Assembly: GCA_008694505.1 (NCBI GenBank)
Contig: VZDJ01004378.1
Span: 5,779,532 to 5,843,531, forward strand
From: Cyanoderma ruficeps
Lineage: Eukaryota > Chordata > Aves > Passeriformes > Timaliidae
Direction of reading: 5' to 3'
Length of the DNA: 64,000 bases
Shown here: piece by piece, positions 1 through 12,635 of the stretch
Numbering within the stretch: the first letter of the stretch is position 1
How the letters are laid out: each line of letters opens with the position of its first letter
Notes under the pieces: model-generated
The model's input: only the letters and a program-made list of their open reading frames with translations
Told to the model about the DNA's origin: nothing
Database searches by the model: none
Position numbers and translations under genes: made by a program

Positions 1-1691
1 ATGTTTACTGCATATGTCTTGCATGAACACACAATCAGGAAAAGAATGTTGTTTCTAATTGAAATGTGTCTTTTAGCCTGAGTGAAACAATTTCCATCTT
101 TTGCATTTACACAATATTTATGAATACCTTTGAAATAAACTTTGAATCACTGAAATATTAATTACAATGTTATTAAATGCTGTACCAAAATAATATTGTG
201 TATTTACTTCGAGTGTTTTCCTCTGCTGAAACAAGTAATTTAGGTCAACACAAGTTTGGCCAACACTTTGGCTAGATCAAAGCTGTTCTTTGCTGGTGAA
301 AAGAGCTGAGGCTGAAATATTTATTTCTAAGCATACTCCATTGCTCTCCCGTGGTGTGCAGCCAGCCTAGGCTTCTGGCTCACCCTTAAATGGGAGATCT
401 GCTAGAGAAAATCCAGCCAGGCTCTCATGGAAATGGATTTGGTCTGCAGAAGCAAGTGCAAGATAGGCCTTTAAAGTCTGGTGGAGGAGTACGAAATAAG
501 CTGGCTGATGCATGGACAATTGGTTAGGTCTAGGGAATCTCCAAACTGAGAAGATATGTGCCACTTTGTGAATTGTAGGCATAAGAGGATGGAGAGAATT
601 GTTCACCACACTGCTATATTCCAAATTACTCTGCAAGGGAATGTTGCTGTTAAATGAGTTTGCTTACAGATAATTGATGCAGAGCATTGTTCCCACAATT
701 AGCACTGTGGTTAGATGCTTGAGGTTATAGTTGGAATGGCCATAGCCATCCAGTTCTGCCCCTAAGGGTAGGAGAGACATCAGCAACCAGTGAGACAAGA
801 GGCATAGTAATAAACCCCAGTATTTGATACTGATGTTTCAAAGCATGTCTAAAATACAACTCCTAATAGTAATTAGAAACAACTCCTCTTCCCAAATACA
901 GTGCAAACCTCCACACAAGAAATTAATAACCTAAACAGAGCCTTTAACCTATTCTAGGAAAGGAACTGCTAGAAAGGACCACAAAATTTATCAGCAGCTC
1001 AGAAAAAATCCAGTTATTTGTTTCAGAGTACCATTCAACCAAGCGGTAAGTTATTGTAAACTATCTGTCTATGTTTTCCATTTTTCTCTCTCACTCTAAA
1101 TTCCTCTCTCCACGTCTTGCAGGGCACTCTTTCCTTATGTCATACATTGTGTGATACTATTTATGTGTCCTTATGTCAGAATCCATCCATATAGATTGCT
1201 ATTCTCCATCACAGTAAACAGTACAATGGAAAAGTTGATCCTTATTTGTTTGAATTGTTCTAGCTATCAGTGCTAAATTACAATGGTTTCTAGTTGTCTG
1301 TAAACAGATTTGTCCTTAGGGCTTGGAGGGCAGTTTATTTTTCCTGAATCACAGTATAAATGTAATGCAATTGAATAGAAATTGTAAATGTACCCAAAAT
1401 GCTATAGGGCTTTCACAATGCCAATATGAGGACCATGACATTTTCTTTTTTTTTCTTCATAAATTGAGCTAATTTTTGTTTTAGAACTAAAACTGACTTG
1501 AACAAAGGGAATTATAATGAGCTGAAAGACAGAGACAGGGATTAAAGTGAAGCACCCATAATCCAAAGGAAAATGGTCAGTGACATGCTACACCACTGAG
1601 ACACATATAGCTCTTTTGGGTCTGTAAGGATCCACTCAAGGGCCCTGAGGAAAGTGCCAGAAGTGCTCACTGAGTCACTTCCCATCATTTG
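1..1691. other. Unique A+T-rich non-coding DNA
   Basis: No gene or familiar repeat is visible. The longest open frame is 89 codons on the minus strand (367-636); it has no recognisable motif and no homologue I can name. A short pyrimidine run lies at about 1439-1458. A 19-base interval ending at 1044 is bordered by 'TTTCAG' and 'GTAAGT', but such a tiny interval cannot be called an exon on sequence alone. Confidence 0.6.
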
Positions 1692-2273
1692 CCAGCCAGG
1701 CAAGAGGGAGGTGATTGTCCAGCCCCACTCTCTACTGGTGTGGTCTCACCTTGAATATTCTGGCCAGTTTTGAGGTGCCAAAATATAAGAAAGATATAAA
1801 GCTATTAGAGAGTGTCCAAAGGAGGGCAACAAAATGGTGAAGGACCTTGAGGGGAAACTGTGTGAGGAGGGGCTGAGGTCACTTGGTCTGTTCAGCCTGA
1901 AGAAGAGGAGGCTGAAGGGAGACTCCATTGCAGTCCACAACATCCTCATGAAGGGAAGAGGAAGGGCAGGCACTGATCCCTTTGTGGTGATCAGAGGCAG
2001 GACCTGAGGGAATGGCCTGAAGTTGTGTCAGGGGAGGTTTAGATTGGATATTATGAAAAGGTTCTTCACCCAGAGGGTGGCTGGGTACTGGAACAGGTTC
2101 CCCAGGGAAGTGGTCACAGCACCAGCCCGCCAGAGTTCAAGAAGTGTTTGGACAATATTCTCAGGACCTTCACTCTGGTGTGACCCTTGGGGATGTCCTG
2201 TGCGGGGCCAGGAGTTGGACTGGATGACCCTTGTGGGACCCTTTCAACTCATCATATTTTGTAATTCTGAGAT
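1692..2273 (+). mobile_element. CR1 LINE, 5'-truncated 3' end, plus strand
   Basis: This is the 3' portion of a CR1 non-LTR retrotransposon in forward orientation. It follows the CR1 consensus order: 'GAGGGAGGTGATTGTCC', then 'GGGCAACAAAATGGTGAAGG', 'CTGTTCAGCCTGAAGAAGAG', 'AGGTTTAGATTGGATATTA', 'TTCTTCACCCAGAGGGTGG', and the terminal 'TTGGACTGGATGACCCTTGT' with a degenerate ATTCTG tail. CR1 encodes an endonuclease and reverse transcriptase; only the last part of ORF2 and the 3' UTR remain. Stop codons interrupt the old reading frame, so it is inactive. Open frames here (for example 2023-2292 plus and 1746-1973 minus) are CR1 shadows. The left border is approximate because divergence rises upstream of 1692. 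Confidence 0.9.
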
Positions 2274-5200
2274 AGCACAAATAGATTGTTAGTTCTGCTC
2301 AACCAAAACAGACAACTCATTGACTGTATAGATCAGTACGCAGTTGTAAGAGTTAGAATAGGCTAAAAATTACAAAATTGTTCACTTTGTTCATAAGAGA
2401 CCGGGGAAAAAAATTCTATCAGCCATATCACAATGAAATCATAAAGCAGGAAATTAAGTGTATTTCCATATTAGTGGTTGTCTTTCAAGCTTATATTGTG
2501 GAAAAGCTAGAGAATGTGTGTATGATGAAGCTCAAGGTTAATAAAATCAAATAGCTACCAAAAGAACCCTTTACTTATAGACATTTGCTTTAGAGCTTCA
2601 AGTTTCTATGTTTCTGTACCTGCAAAATATCTCTACTGTAATTGTGCTTCTTCTGATGTGTGCTCCTGCAAACAAGGAGTATAGGGAGCTTTGACACATG
2701 TGCTCCTTCCTTAGGCTTTTCATAATACATGCACTTATGCCCTAAATATAGAGTCACAAACTCTGTAATAATCAGCGGGCCATACCAGTCTGGCAAATTT
2801 CTTGGTGCTGTCTCTTACCTGGACCCCAGGAAGGCAAAAAATCTTCCTTAATTAATAATGGAATTATTCCACTATTCTCAAAGGTTCACTCCAGAGACTG
2901 TTCCCATCAAAAGTATCACCCCAACAGGCTGTGAACTGCAGCAGAATGGATGAATGTGCACCAAATGGATTATTTTCCCTAAGTAGAAAACTTAAGAGAG
3001 ACAGGTTCCTCTTCTGTCTTCTCAATCTTCTCCTCTGAAACAGCTAGAACCTACATTTGTTTTTTGACATTTCCCTTATTATCTTCAACATGATCTTGAT
3101 GTGTATCTGATGTGTTTTCTCAGTTAGTCTTTTCCCTTCTCTGCCCTTTTCCAAGATCCCTATGCTTTAAAGTGCTTTCTTTCACTTTATATAGGAGATA
3201 TTGGCTCTTTTACATCTTCATTTTCATTAAAATTTTGCTAGACAGAGGAATATAGGCCACTTCTTTTGCTACTCCACAATGGACTGCAGTCTAGATATTG
3301 AACTGCATTGACATCAAAAAATGGATTTTGGTCAAAGGATACCTGTGATACTATAGTATGTTTGAAGAAATGTTAAGACTATTAAGAGGTAAGAATAAAA
3401 TATCAACTTCAAAGAGCCTGCATTATTCAATAAACCCGAGACCTTGCAGATGAACACAGGTTAGCCAACGCACTGTGAAAAAGGAATTCTTGTGTATTGT
3501 GAGAACAAACCAGACTTTGAAACTTGCTGCGTCTCAACACAATCATGATATCAAACAGCCAGTCACATGAGGGTACATATATTAAAGTGCAGCACTTCTA
3601 TTGAAAGTGTTTGAAAATAGCACTTTCTTCTGCCTCAGATCTGTTTCCTCTATATGCTCAGTGTTACACCTGCATGCTCCAGGGAAAAGCTGTTTGCTAC
3701 TATTGGACTTTGAAGTGAAAAAATAGCAATGAGGAACCCAATTAGATTCTGCCTCTTTATGGATCTTCAAAAGATTTTGCATTTTATGTCCCAGAAATAT
3801 GATTCACCCATCTCTACTGTTTCATAATTTAACATCAATGAGACTATGCCTTGAAGGCATTTACTGATCAATAAAACTGTTATTACAGTTTACAATAATT
3901 GAGAAATAGATAACTTTAGGAAAGTTTGCAGGCATGTCAATTAGAAAATATTAAACACATTTACTGAAGACTTATTGTAAGAAAAGACAAATCTTCAAGT
4001 TTTGTCCTTTGCAGCCATTTTTTCTGCACAATCCTTCCCCTTAGAAAGAAAACAGTGACATGAATGGAGTACTGACACAGTCATTAACCTACTTCACCTG
4101 TTCTACAAAAAACAGCTGTTGTCCATCTCATTAAATAGAAAATTGAAACCACCTTAATTCTTATTGCAATGAAGGCCTCACAGCTCCATTGTGAGAAATT
4201 CTTGTCAAATATAAAATACCATCTAAATAATCCAAATATTTTTGTCTTTAAATATGTAGTTGGCAATTTTTTTACAACATAATAGAATAGTTTACTGTAC
4301 ACTGTCTGCTACTTGTCAAAAGAACGGACAAAGTATAAACACTGGAAATAAAATTGCATGTGTCAAATCTGAGAGAAAAAATATGTGGCTTGTCCAAAAT
4401 TGAATGAACACTTTATAGAAATGTAGAATGTTCTGCCCCAGAAGGTTTAGTTACTCAGACTTCATTTTACTATGTTGTGCTAGGACAGATTTATGTCTCC
4501 ATTAGAATAAAATTGAACTAACACAGACTACATTGGTTTTAAAGTAGAAAAATGGGGAAAGTAACGTATTGCCAGGGCCAATGTTGAATAGCACCAACAG
4601 ACACAAACCCATTGCTAAGCATTTCTGGAAGACTATTCAAGTACCTCACTCAGTTTTCAGCTCTACTGCAATGAATTATTGAGCTTTCCTCTTCCCTGTG
4701 GCACAGCAGGGACACCCTGGTTCCAGCAACTGTTTTCCCAGGTTAATTCTGATCTAGTGACTTCTCTTGTTTTCTGACCCAATCAAGCAAAAAATGGGTT
4801 TTGTTCTCAAGCAAGTTACAATTTATTCAGTGCTCTGTATACATCCTGAAGGTCTTTACATATTGACCAAATAAACATAAGGCTGCTAAACGCTACTAAA
4901 TCTTGTGGAAAGTGTTCTCTCTAACATTCTTCCCAAAGTGGGAAGACTCTTGGAAGAGGAGAGCTGCTGCAGGTTATTTACTTTCAATGAATTTTAGCCA
5001 TCTGAAATATAGATACCCAGGTCTGAATTAATTTTGCTATATTTTTCTGTAGAGATGACAAAAATATATAGGCAATTCTAGCGTATGATTAATTTTAGAT
5101 GTCAACAGTGGGATGAGATGAAGTGCACCCCAGGGGTGACTATTACTCTTTTCTGAATCTGAAGAAAATCTGAGGTGTCTATCCAGGCAGTAGAGACCTG

Positions 5201-5875
5201 CAATATATATTTAAATGTCCACAGAAATTAATTCCACCCTGTTTGCCTTACAGTTTTATCAGAAAAACTGTATCTTTCATTTTAGACAGGGTTCTAAATG
5301 TCTATTTCTGGTTGCATTGCTTCTGATTGTGTAGGTAGTTTTCTGTGTCATTAATGCCATCATCTGAAACTACCCAAGAACAAGAAGAAACAGTCCAGGA
5401 GGAGAATTCTTTCCTCTACTGTCAATGGGGCTATGTATGAAGCACCATGCAGAATATGGTTTAAATCTGGAACCTCTAACATTTGGTAGTCCTGGGACAG
5501 GGAATGTCTGAGAATCAAGCATCTTTATGATTCCTTGTACCTAGGAGTTAAAGTCTGGGTAATTGTGATGCTACTTCTGAACACGGAGAGTTTATACGGT
5601 CATCCAAAGGAACAATTTTACCTACTTCATTTCTGTCTTCTGTGGTAGCAATTCATTATCAGTACATAGTGGATTAAAGAACATGGAAAATCAGCATAAC
5701 CACAAATATAGATAACATGATTACCAATGAAGTCAAAATAAAGAACTGTGACAATAGTTTAAAAAACCTGTAGAAAATATAAATTTTCACTCTCTGGTTA
5801 TCATATTACTAAAAGAGAGTAGCATATTAAAACTGAAATGAGAAAAAACATGCTTTGTTTGAAATAATCCAATTA
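2274..5875. other. Unique A+T-rich non-coding DNA
   Basis: No gene, repeat family or RNA gene is recognised. Open frames are at most 72 codons (2590-2796, 3582-3782 and 4084-4302, all minus) and look random. A minus-strand splice-donor-like GTAAGAG lies at about 2803-2809, without a convincing acceptor. Confidence 0.55.
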
Positions 5876-5939
5876 CTATATTATTTTATTAAATGTGTAG
5901 TTGTATGCTATATTATTTTATAAAATGTGCTGTTATGTG
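5876..5939. repeat. Tandem duplication, 2 x 32 bp, diverged
   Basis: Two adjacent copies of a 32-base unit start with 'CTATATTATTTTAT' at 5876 and 5908. They differ at a few positions, mainly near the ends, so the duplication is not recent. The unit is A+T-rich. Confidence 0.8.
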
Positions 5940-7847
5940 GTGCAGGCAGCATTCAAAATAAAAATGGGGAAGTTTACACATAGAACTGATTTTGATGCAG
6001 TATATATGAAGTCTTCTAGTTTACATACATGAAGTGGCTCCTAAATTGTCATTTACATTTTCATTTTAAGCAGCGTTTACATATATTTTTCCACAGAGTC
6101 AGAATGCATTAGAATGTAGATTTGTGAGCATGTTTTCTGTGCTGGACTGGCTCACCATTTCAAGTTAGATATGTTACTTAAAGCGACAGATTACTTCAGA
6201 GTACAACAGGTCCCTAGTCTATTGTTTTTAGTAGATCAGAATGCAGACAGCAGAGGATGAAATGGGATGAACCAAACTGCTTCTGACTATTTTTTCCTTG
6301 ATGGCAAAGGCCCCAAGTGCATCTACTTAACCTCTCCTCTCGGAAGCTCTCCATCACATCTACACCCTTTCTTTTATGTTCTGTTTTCCTAAATGGCCTT
6401 CACATCTCATCTTCATTCTGTGTGATCAACATCAACTCGAATTCCAAGGTAATTTCATAATACCATAAAATTTAAAAATATATTACATTATCTTTAAAGA
6501 AATATATGCCTTAAAATATTTTAACACAGTCTATCAATGGCAATTCAGCTGAAGAACATACATCTGTTTACTGGAAGGCTTCTATTCCCTTCCTTTGCAG
6601 TGCAAAGAGTAAATACCATCTTTAAAAAGGATGTTGAACAGAATGTTGCTCATAATTCAGTAAGTAACACACTTCCTTCTGAGCCAGAATTGGAGTACTG
6701 CCTCAGCACACTGTTTTAAAAGGTTTCTTTCTACTGCAGCTGCCATCTTTCAAAATTATTCGTACTGGTGACATTCTTTGCACTGGTGGACTCACTCTTT
6801 CAAACTGTTCATTTTATCTTTCATTTATGTATTTATTTGTTCAGCAATTTCCTAACATTTTTTTGCCATGTTTGCAATAACACATAGGAAAATAAAAACA
6901 AGCAACTGCTGGAACCATGAACAATTTTAAGTTATTATCTATTCAGTATATGCTCCATACAAGCACTTTGCAACACTCTGCCTCAACAGACTTGAAAAAT
7001 TACCTGGCAAGCATTTCACAGTATGTAAATGGTATCGAAGTTTACTGTTAAGGTTCTTTCTTTGCTGTCTCTTCATGAAGATTTCTTCTTCACAGAGGAA
7101 TAAAACCTAGCTACAAGGAATGGCAGAAGAATTGGAAAAGGTTCTGACAGCAGACCTTAAATAGGTCATAAGCACGGCCAAATTGACAAATAACACTTTG
7201 GCCATACCAAAAGAAGGTTTCTGGTTCAAAGAATCACTGGAGTTCAGAGTTTGGATGGATTTGTGAGAGTGTTGTCAGCCTCTTCTCTCATCTGTAAAGT
7301 CTCCCATAGCAAAGGCCACTGTGGAGGTCAAAGGAAGTGTTCAAGTCAAGATGGTGAAGGCCATGTGGTAAAAAGGCAGAAGGTCAGAAATTATTATCTA
7401 AGCCCAACTGACTAAAATACATATTTCTTTCACAAAAAAATTTTTAGCGAATTATATTTTTCAGAATATTTTTCAGTTAGCTAAGCTGAAATTTCCTTGG
7501 CCAAGTTTTCAATCTTGCATAAACATGCACCAAAGAAATAAAACACTAAACATGCCAGTTTAGTCATATTTTCAATTTTGGGGGGTCTTTTTGGCCATAT
7601 TTTTTATTTTCGCAGTCATCTGTGTACATCTTTTGAAAGTCATAAGTTTGGACAAACATTCTGTATTTTTTTCTTCCTTTTTTCACCTCAGGGGCCACAA
7701 GGAGTTTACTTGTTGCTCTTGTACCCTATGAGTATACAGACTTTTGAGATGTCTCCCTCTCCATCAGGCAGTTTTGCCAATACTGATGCAGCACCATCCT
7801 ATAGAAACAGAATGTACATGACCCTTAGGACTTGTGGTCTTGTTCAG
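5940..7847. other. Unique A+T-rich non-coding DNA
   Basis: No feature is recognised. A 60-codon plus frame (6537-6719) and a 109-codon plus frame (7578-7907) are present. The latter runs into a pyrimidine tract and is rich in Phe, Leu and Ser as expected from low-complexity DNA, so I do not call it a gene. Confidence 0.55.
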
Positions 7848-8124
7848 CTTTCTTTCCCTTACTTTATTTCTTCCCTCCTGTATTCTCATCTGTACAACCA
7901 ATTTTGACTCTTTGTCTGTATTTCTCATTTTCTATTTTTTTCATTCTATCCACACATTTCTTTTTTCTTCTTTTTTCTTCCTTTTTCCATTTTATTCGCC
8001 CTTCTTTTCCACCAGTTCTATCTATGTCATCTCTACATTTTCTCAAATATTAGTCTTCCTTTGTCTTTTTCTCACACCTTTGTTCAATTTTCAGTGCCAG
8101 GCTCTTCCTTCCCCTTTCTTCTTG
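7848..8124 (+). repeat. Pyrimidine-rich (CT) tract
   Basis: A stretch of about 280 bases in which the plus strand is dominated by T and C, with many TTTC, TTCTT and TTCC words and a few purines, mostly isolated. It generates overlapping low-complexity open frames in several phases (7832-8053 and 7834-8250 plus; 7864-8046 minus, rich in Lys, Arg and Glu), which are artefacts of composition. Long polypurine/polypyrimidine DNA can adopt triplex structure; that is a general property, not shown here. Confidence 0.75.
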
Positions 8125-9024
8125 CAATTTAGAAAGCTCCTCTCCAGCTTACAGCTAACCTATGAGAGCATTTATTCCTTCCTAAGTCATTTGGATTTTT
8201 CACTGTTTTGCTTTCCAGAATTTTTCTGTGAATTAAAAGGCCAAGACTAGCCCATTTTTCTCTTGGCTAGAAAAAGGAACAGATTCAGATCATGCAGTCT
8301 TAGTCCATTTCCATCATCAGCAAGCTCACAGGGATCATAACTGGAATATGATTCTAGCAGCTGCAGCTGGCAGACCAGGATCCAAAGCTTATATGAGTCC
8401 TGATGGTCTCCTGATGGGGTGAGGTTGGCATGATAACATATATGTCCTGTCATAAGGAAAAATATAACTCTAAAAAAACAGTGTTAAACATTGCATCATG
8501 GTGTCTGTCACTCTGGGAAAACTGAAGGGCTTTTTTTCTCCTCCTAGATTGTACTGTTGTATTGCAGCCAAGACAACATTTGACCATAGCCTTTTGGGGA
8601 TTTTTTTCATGTAATGAATATTATTGGTGTATAATTCAGTAGAAGACACTAGAGGTCCTGAGGAGCAGTGCTTTTTATTTTCTTAGCCTTCTACTACTAT
8701 TCCTTTCCTATTTCAGAAAGATTAATATATCCCTGGTAAGAACACAGGCTAAAGTAATATCACTGGGGAAGAAAGTTTATTTACAAGCACAGTCTCTCCA
8801 GACGTACATAATCTCATCAGATGCAACCATACTCCTAACTCAGCAAGACCAGAATTTAGCCATTTACCTTTTACCAATTTTTGCTGCCTCTGTGTGGCCA
8901 GCTGTGCAGTAACAACAGGCCAAGAGCCAGACATCAAAGAGGTAAGGCTGACAACAACTATACATTGATTATGCAAGGAGATGAGCAAAACTCTACATAC
9001 AGCTCTTGCCATTCAGCCATTCAG
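8125..9024. other. Unique non-coding DNA
   Basis: No gene or repeat family is recognised. Short minus-strand frames (8247-8453, 68 codons; 8749-9012, 87 codons) have no recognisable domain. Confidence 0.5.
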
Positions 9025-9084
9025 CAGTGTTAATATTATCAGCTCTCTGTAACTCAGTGTTAACGTTATCAGCTCTCTGTAACT
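9025..9084. repeat. Tandem duplication, 2 x 30 bp
   Basis: Two consecutive 30-base units beginning 'CAGTGTTAA' at 9025 and 9055. They differ at only two positions (ATATTATC versus ACGTTATC context), indicating a fairly recent replication-slippage duplication. It lies inside a short minus-strand open frame, where it produces a repeated peptide with no known meaning. Confidence 0.9.
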
Positions 9085-9869
9085 CAATGATACCTATAAG
9101 CAGCACCAAAGTCCCTCTGGACTGATCATACAGGAAGACAGGCACTATTCTAATGCCATTACCATATCTTTGAAGCAAGACACAAGTGATTGTGACAATC
9201 CAAGTGAGAAGACAGTGATGAATGGTTAATGTAATGCAACCATCATAAAACTACATATGCCTGAAATTCATTAATTTATGTGTTCAGATTCCATCCACCA
9301 TGGAGCCTAGTCACATTGGCTTGGTTGATGCATTGCTGACTGTAAGCAGGTCCATTCATTTAAGCAGTAGTTACAGGCAGATGGCATGTGCTTTTAGCAA
9401 AGATTAGTGCCACAGTTTTGTGCCTGGCAATGTGTATAATGCTGTAAGTACGTCACATACATGAGTTCCATAGTATGTCAAATGCATTTATGCATGGCTT
9501 TCCAGAAATCACTTTTCCAGAACCAGACCCTTTCTATGTACTTAATATAAGGGGCACAGTTTTAAAAGGAGACATTGCTCTTATTTATGAAGCTTTTTAT
9601 TCTTTTTACTTCTCTATTTCTTCTGTAGCTTTCTTTGTAAGACATTTCTATTCCTATTAAAAGTCCATGTATGTGTATTTATAAACCTGTGATTACCACA
9701 CCTACCAAAATTTTACAATTCTGATGAATGCTTCAGCCAAGTCTGCACACTTCCACCCATCCTAGTTGGGAAAGAAATTCTCTTTCTACACAAGGTATGT
9801 AAAGCACTGCAGTTACCTTCCTTGTACTTACTAGAATTCTCTCATTCTCAAATCTAAAAAGTAGGGGCC
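9085..9869. other. Unique DNA, possible conserved element at about 9280-9490
   Basis: No gene is recognised. The sub-interval 9280-9490 has mixed composition and contains the CRE-like 'TACGTCAC' (about 9449-9456) plus several E-box-like words (CAGATGGCATGTG). This resembles a regulatory element more than decayed repeat, but that is only an impression. Confidence 0.35.
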
Positions 9870-10910
9870 TGTCCTGGGGAACCCAAAATGCTATTTTACT
9901 CCATAGCTATCTGTGCTATTGTCATATGCCCAAAACTATTACTGTCTCTTGAGGACCAGCAGCCAGAAAGAGACTGAAGAGGTCAGGGGGTGCCAGCACC
10001 TTCTTAAGGTTGGGGTGACTCAGGCAGAAGCCTCTTGCATTTCTCTGTTGTTCTCACAGTGAAGATGGGGACAGTGCAAGGCAGAAGCCTTCCTTTGTTT
10101 CCCTTTGGGCAACCTGGAGGAGGTTGCTTCATGGGAGGCTTCCTGGAGGCACTGGGGAGGCTGCATTTTGCAATCCAAAACTGTTCCAGAGTGAATTTCA
10201 CAACAGCTGTCCCCAGGGTGGAGCTGGTCAGGGCTAGTCCTCCATTCCCCGGTGGTTGACTGGTCAGTTTTCTTCCTCCCCTCATGGAGGCAGTGGCCCC
10301 TGCACCAAGACCAGCAGAGTCCAGTGGGCAGCAGGAGGAGGCAGCAGCACTGACCTCACATATGGACATGCCCAGCCACAGCTCCCCAAGGACTGGGGAG
10401 ACTGACACCGCGAGGCTGGAGCTCCCAGGCAATGCCAGCACCCCCATCTGGCACCAGAACTGCTTCGTAAGCTCCTGCCTTCCCGGTTTTCTGTTCCAGG
10501 GAAAGGGCTGAGCCCAGCAGGACTAGTCTGCCACCTTCGCCTTTGTCTTTTGTGCCGTGTGATTGTCTGTGCAGGCCCATCTTGGGGGAAGGGTTTGTCA
10601 CTTTGTGCCTTTGTCTCCTGGAGGTTCTCTATGGAGTGCACTATGGAGCGCACCATCTTGGGGGAGAGGTTTCTCCACTATTTTGTTTCTCTTTGTTCCC
10701 AGGGAGTTAGGAGATTCAGCAACTTTATAACTAGTGATTATAATCTTTTTTCTGCCTGTTGCTCTTTCATTTTTAAATAAACTGTTACTTTTTCACTTAT
10801 ATCTACTCACATTTGTCTCCCCTTATTGGTGAGAGAGGAGTGGTTAAGACTAGAAAGAGAGATGACTCATTTTAGGGCATCCTCCCCTGAAATTGTCTTA
10901 AACCAAGACA
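9870..10910 (+). mobile_element. Solo LTR of an endogenous retrovirus (ERVL-like), plus strand
   Basis: The element starts TGTCCTGGGG at 9870 and ends AAACCAAGACA at 10910. These ends form the inverted TGTC...GACA termini typical of avian ERVL-type LTRs. A polyadenylation signal AATAAA sits at 10776-10781, followed by a T-rich stretch, as expected near an R/U5 boundary. At about 1,041 bases it is long for an LTR and clearly richer in G+C than its flanks. Inside are an imperfect 12-base tandem repeat (10629-10652) and a repeated 'CCATCTTGGGGG' word (near 10577 and 10653). No gag, pol or env sequence adjoins it on either side, so it appears to be a solo LTR left by recombination. The flanking five bases (GGGCC and GGATC) do not match, so the target-site duplication is degraded or the borders are a few bases off. 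The 147-codon minus frame (10004-10447) and other frames inside are shadows. Confidence 0.75.
10776..10781 (+). promoter_or_regulatory. Polyadenylation signal AATAAA of the LTR
   Basis: The hexamer lies within 'TTAAATAAACTGTTAC', the typical setting for the poly(A) signal of avian ERV LTRs, about 130 bases before the LTR end. Confidence 0.65.
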
Positions 10911-12587
10911 GGATCACGCAGGGAAATTACTCTCCTTGGTCTGAGATACATGTGAGAGTGGCATGTATCTTCATTTAAAGATCCTTGAACTTCATGAACA
11001 TCAGAAAACTCTCTTGATGCAGGTGGAAATGTGTCTAGTAGTTATATTATGATGTCAGTTACCACACTACCATATCTTTTTTCAGGTATTCTCTGCCATT
11101 CCCTTGCTAGATTATTCATCACAGAGCATATATTATTCAGATAAGTTCCTGCTGATTTTTTAAAAAATATTATGTTAAAAGTACACAGCTTAAAATTGCA
11201 CTGCTTTAAACTCTGCCATCTTAGTCAGCCTATGTCTGTTATCAGATTTCCACTTTAGTACTGCACATATTGCACAGCAGGCTAGAAATGTGTGATTGCC
11301 TTTTTTTTTTTCTCCAATGGAATGATTTTCAGCAAGAAGCCCAGACCCATTTTCAAGATCCGCTTTTAGGTAATCAGTATGTCTTGAAACAAGAAGTCCT
11401 AAAGAAAGGCTATACTACCCCAAAGTTAATTAATAAATTTATTTACAAGCATCTGATTATTTTCCCTCCTCAGCTCTCTTTCTGTGGCTGCTGGGAATGA
11501 CTACTTCATGATCTCACTGTGACCAGGCTATAGGGCCATAAAGCATACATGCTTAGCATTACTTAGAGGGAACATTGCCTTGCAAACAATAACAAAAACT
11601 CACTCTGAGGTTTGCTTAAATCCTGGTTCAAGTACGTGGGCTTCCTCCAATCTTAAATTTTGGGAATGCATTCCCATCCCACAACACACATTATACATAT
11701 ACATATAAATGAAACACATATATTTTATACAGATATATCTACAGCCTATCACAACTACTGCAATTAGTTTGCATTCATGGTGCATGATGCAGCATGGAAG
11801 AGGGCAGAGAAGATTATTCGCAGTAGCAGTAATGGCATGTGAATATAAAATACAGCAATCAATTTAAGATAGTGCTGACATGTCTTATACCTTCCATGTA
11901 TAAAAAATAGTGTAGGTGTACAGCAGAGTCATGTCTCACAATAATTTTCTTCTCATGTACCACCACTGATTTTAATGAAGTTCCTTTGGATTTACATTGG
12001 TATGCTAAGATAGTGAGGTCTGCATTATAGAAATATATAAATGTAAGGGTTTGAAAGAGGCAGACAGCTTAAAAGCTCAGAGATCTTGAAAAATGTGATT
12101 ATGTAGAAGTACACTCTAAATCATGGTAGTTTGTGTGTACTTGTCTCAGATGATGGCCATGTTTGAATGTTTGAAAACTTATCTCTAGAAATACATGACA
12201 AAATTTGCTACAGCTATATACTTTCTGAATATATCCTAGTGGTAAAAAACTGTACAGATAAACAAGGCAGTATATCTGTGTACAATTGCTGTTAAAGTGA
12301 ATGGAGTAAATATTACAGTCTACTAGTAAATTCCATACAACTCTGTATTACTTGCAACATCAAGCTTGATATATGATGTACCACAAAGAAAAACATTTTT
12401 GATGGACAGCTGTGATGTGAGAAAAATAACATGTGCTAGGGATCAAGCCTGAAGAAAATCAAGGAAGAGCTCTCTTCAAACGCACTTTCAGCTACAACTT
12501 GTCTTTTTCCAGGTTATTAATAGAAATGCCAGTTCTCAAAGTCAGAAAGTTCCAGACAAGAAAATATTAGTGTTAATTCAACTTTAT
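10911..12587. other. Unique A+T-rich non-coding DNA
   Basis: No gene or repeat family is recognised. Frames of 76 (11270-11500 plus) and 61 codons (11600-11785 minus) are unsupported. Confidence 0.5.
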
Positions 12588-12635
12588 AAAAAAACAAACA
12601 AACAAAACAAACCCACCCCTCGCCCACACACACAC
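12588..12635 (+). repeat. A/C-rich simple repeat
   Basis: A7 followed by CAAA-type units, then a C-rich bridge and (CA)n ending at about 12635. It may be the A-rich tail of a decayed insertion or a simple microsatellite; no element body is recognisable to its left. Confidence 0.75.

Noticed and set aside
1026..1044. 19-base neuronal-type microexon
   Set aside because: Flanking TTTCAG and GTAAGT words are too common to support such a short exon without transcript data.
7578..8250. 109- and 138-codon plus frames rich in Phe, Leu and Ser as membrane proteins
   Set aside because: They are produced by a long pyrimidine tract; several phases are open simultaneously, the signature of low-complexity DNA.
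10004..10447. 147-codon minus frame as a gene
   Set aside because: It is antisense within an ERV LTR, in a G+C-rich part where stop codons are scarce.
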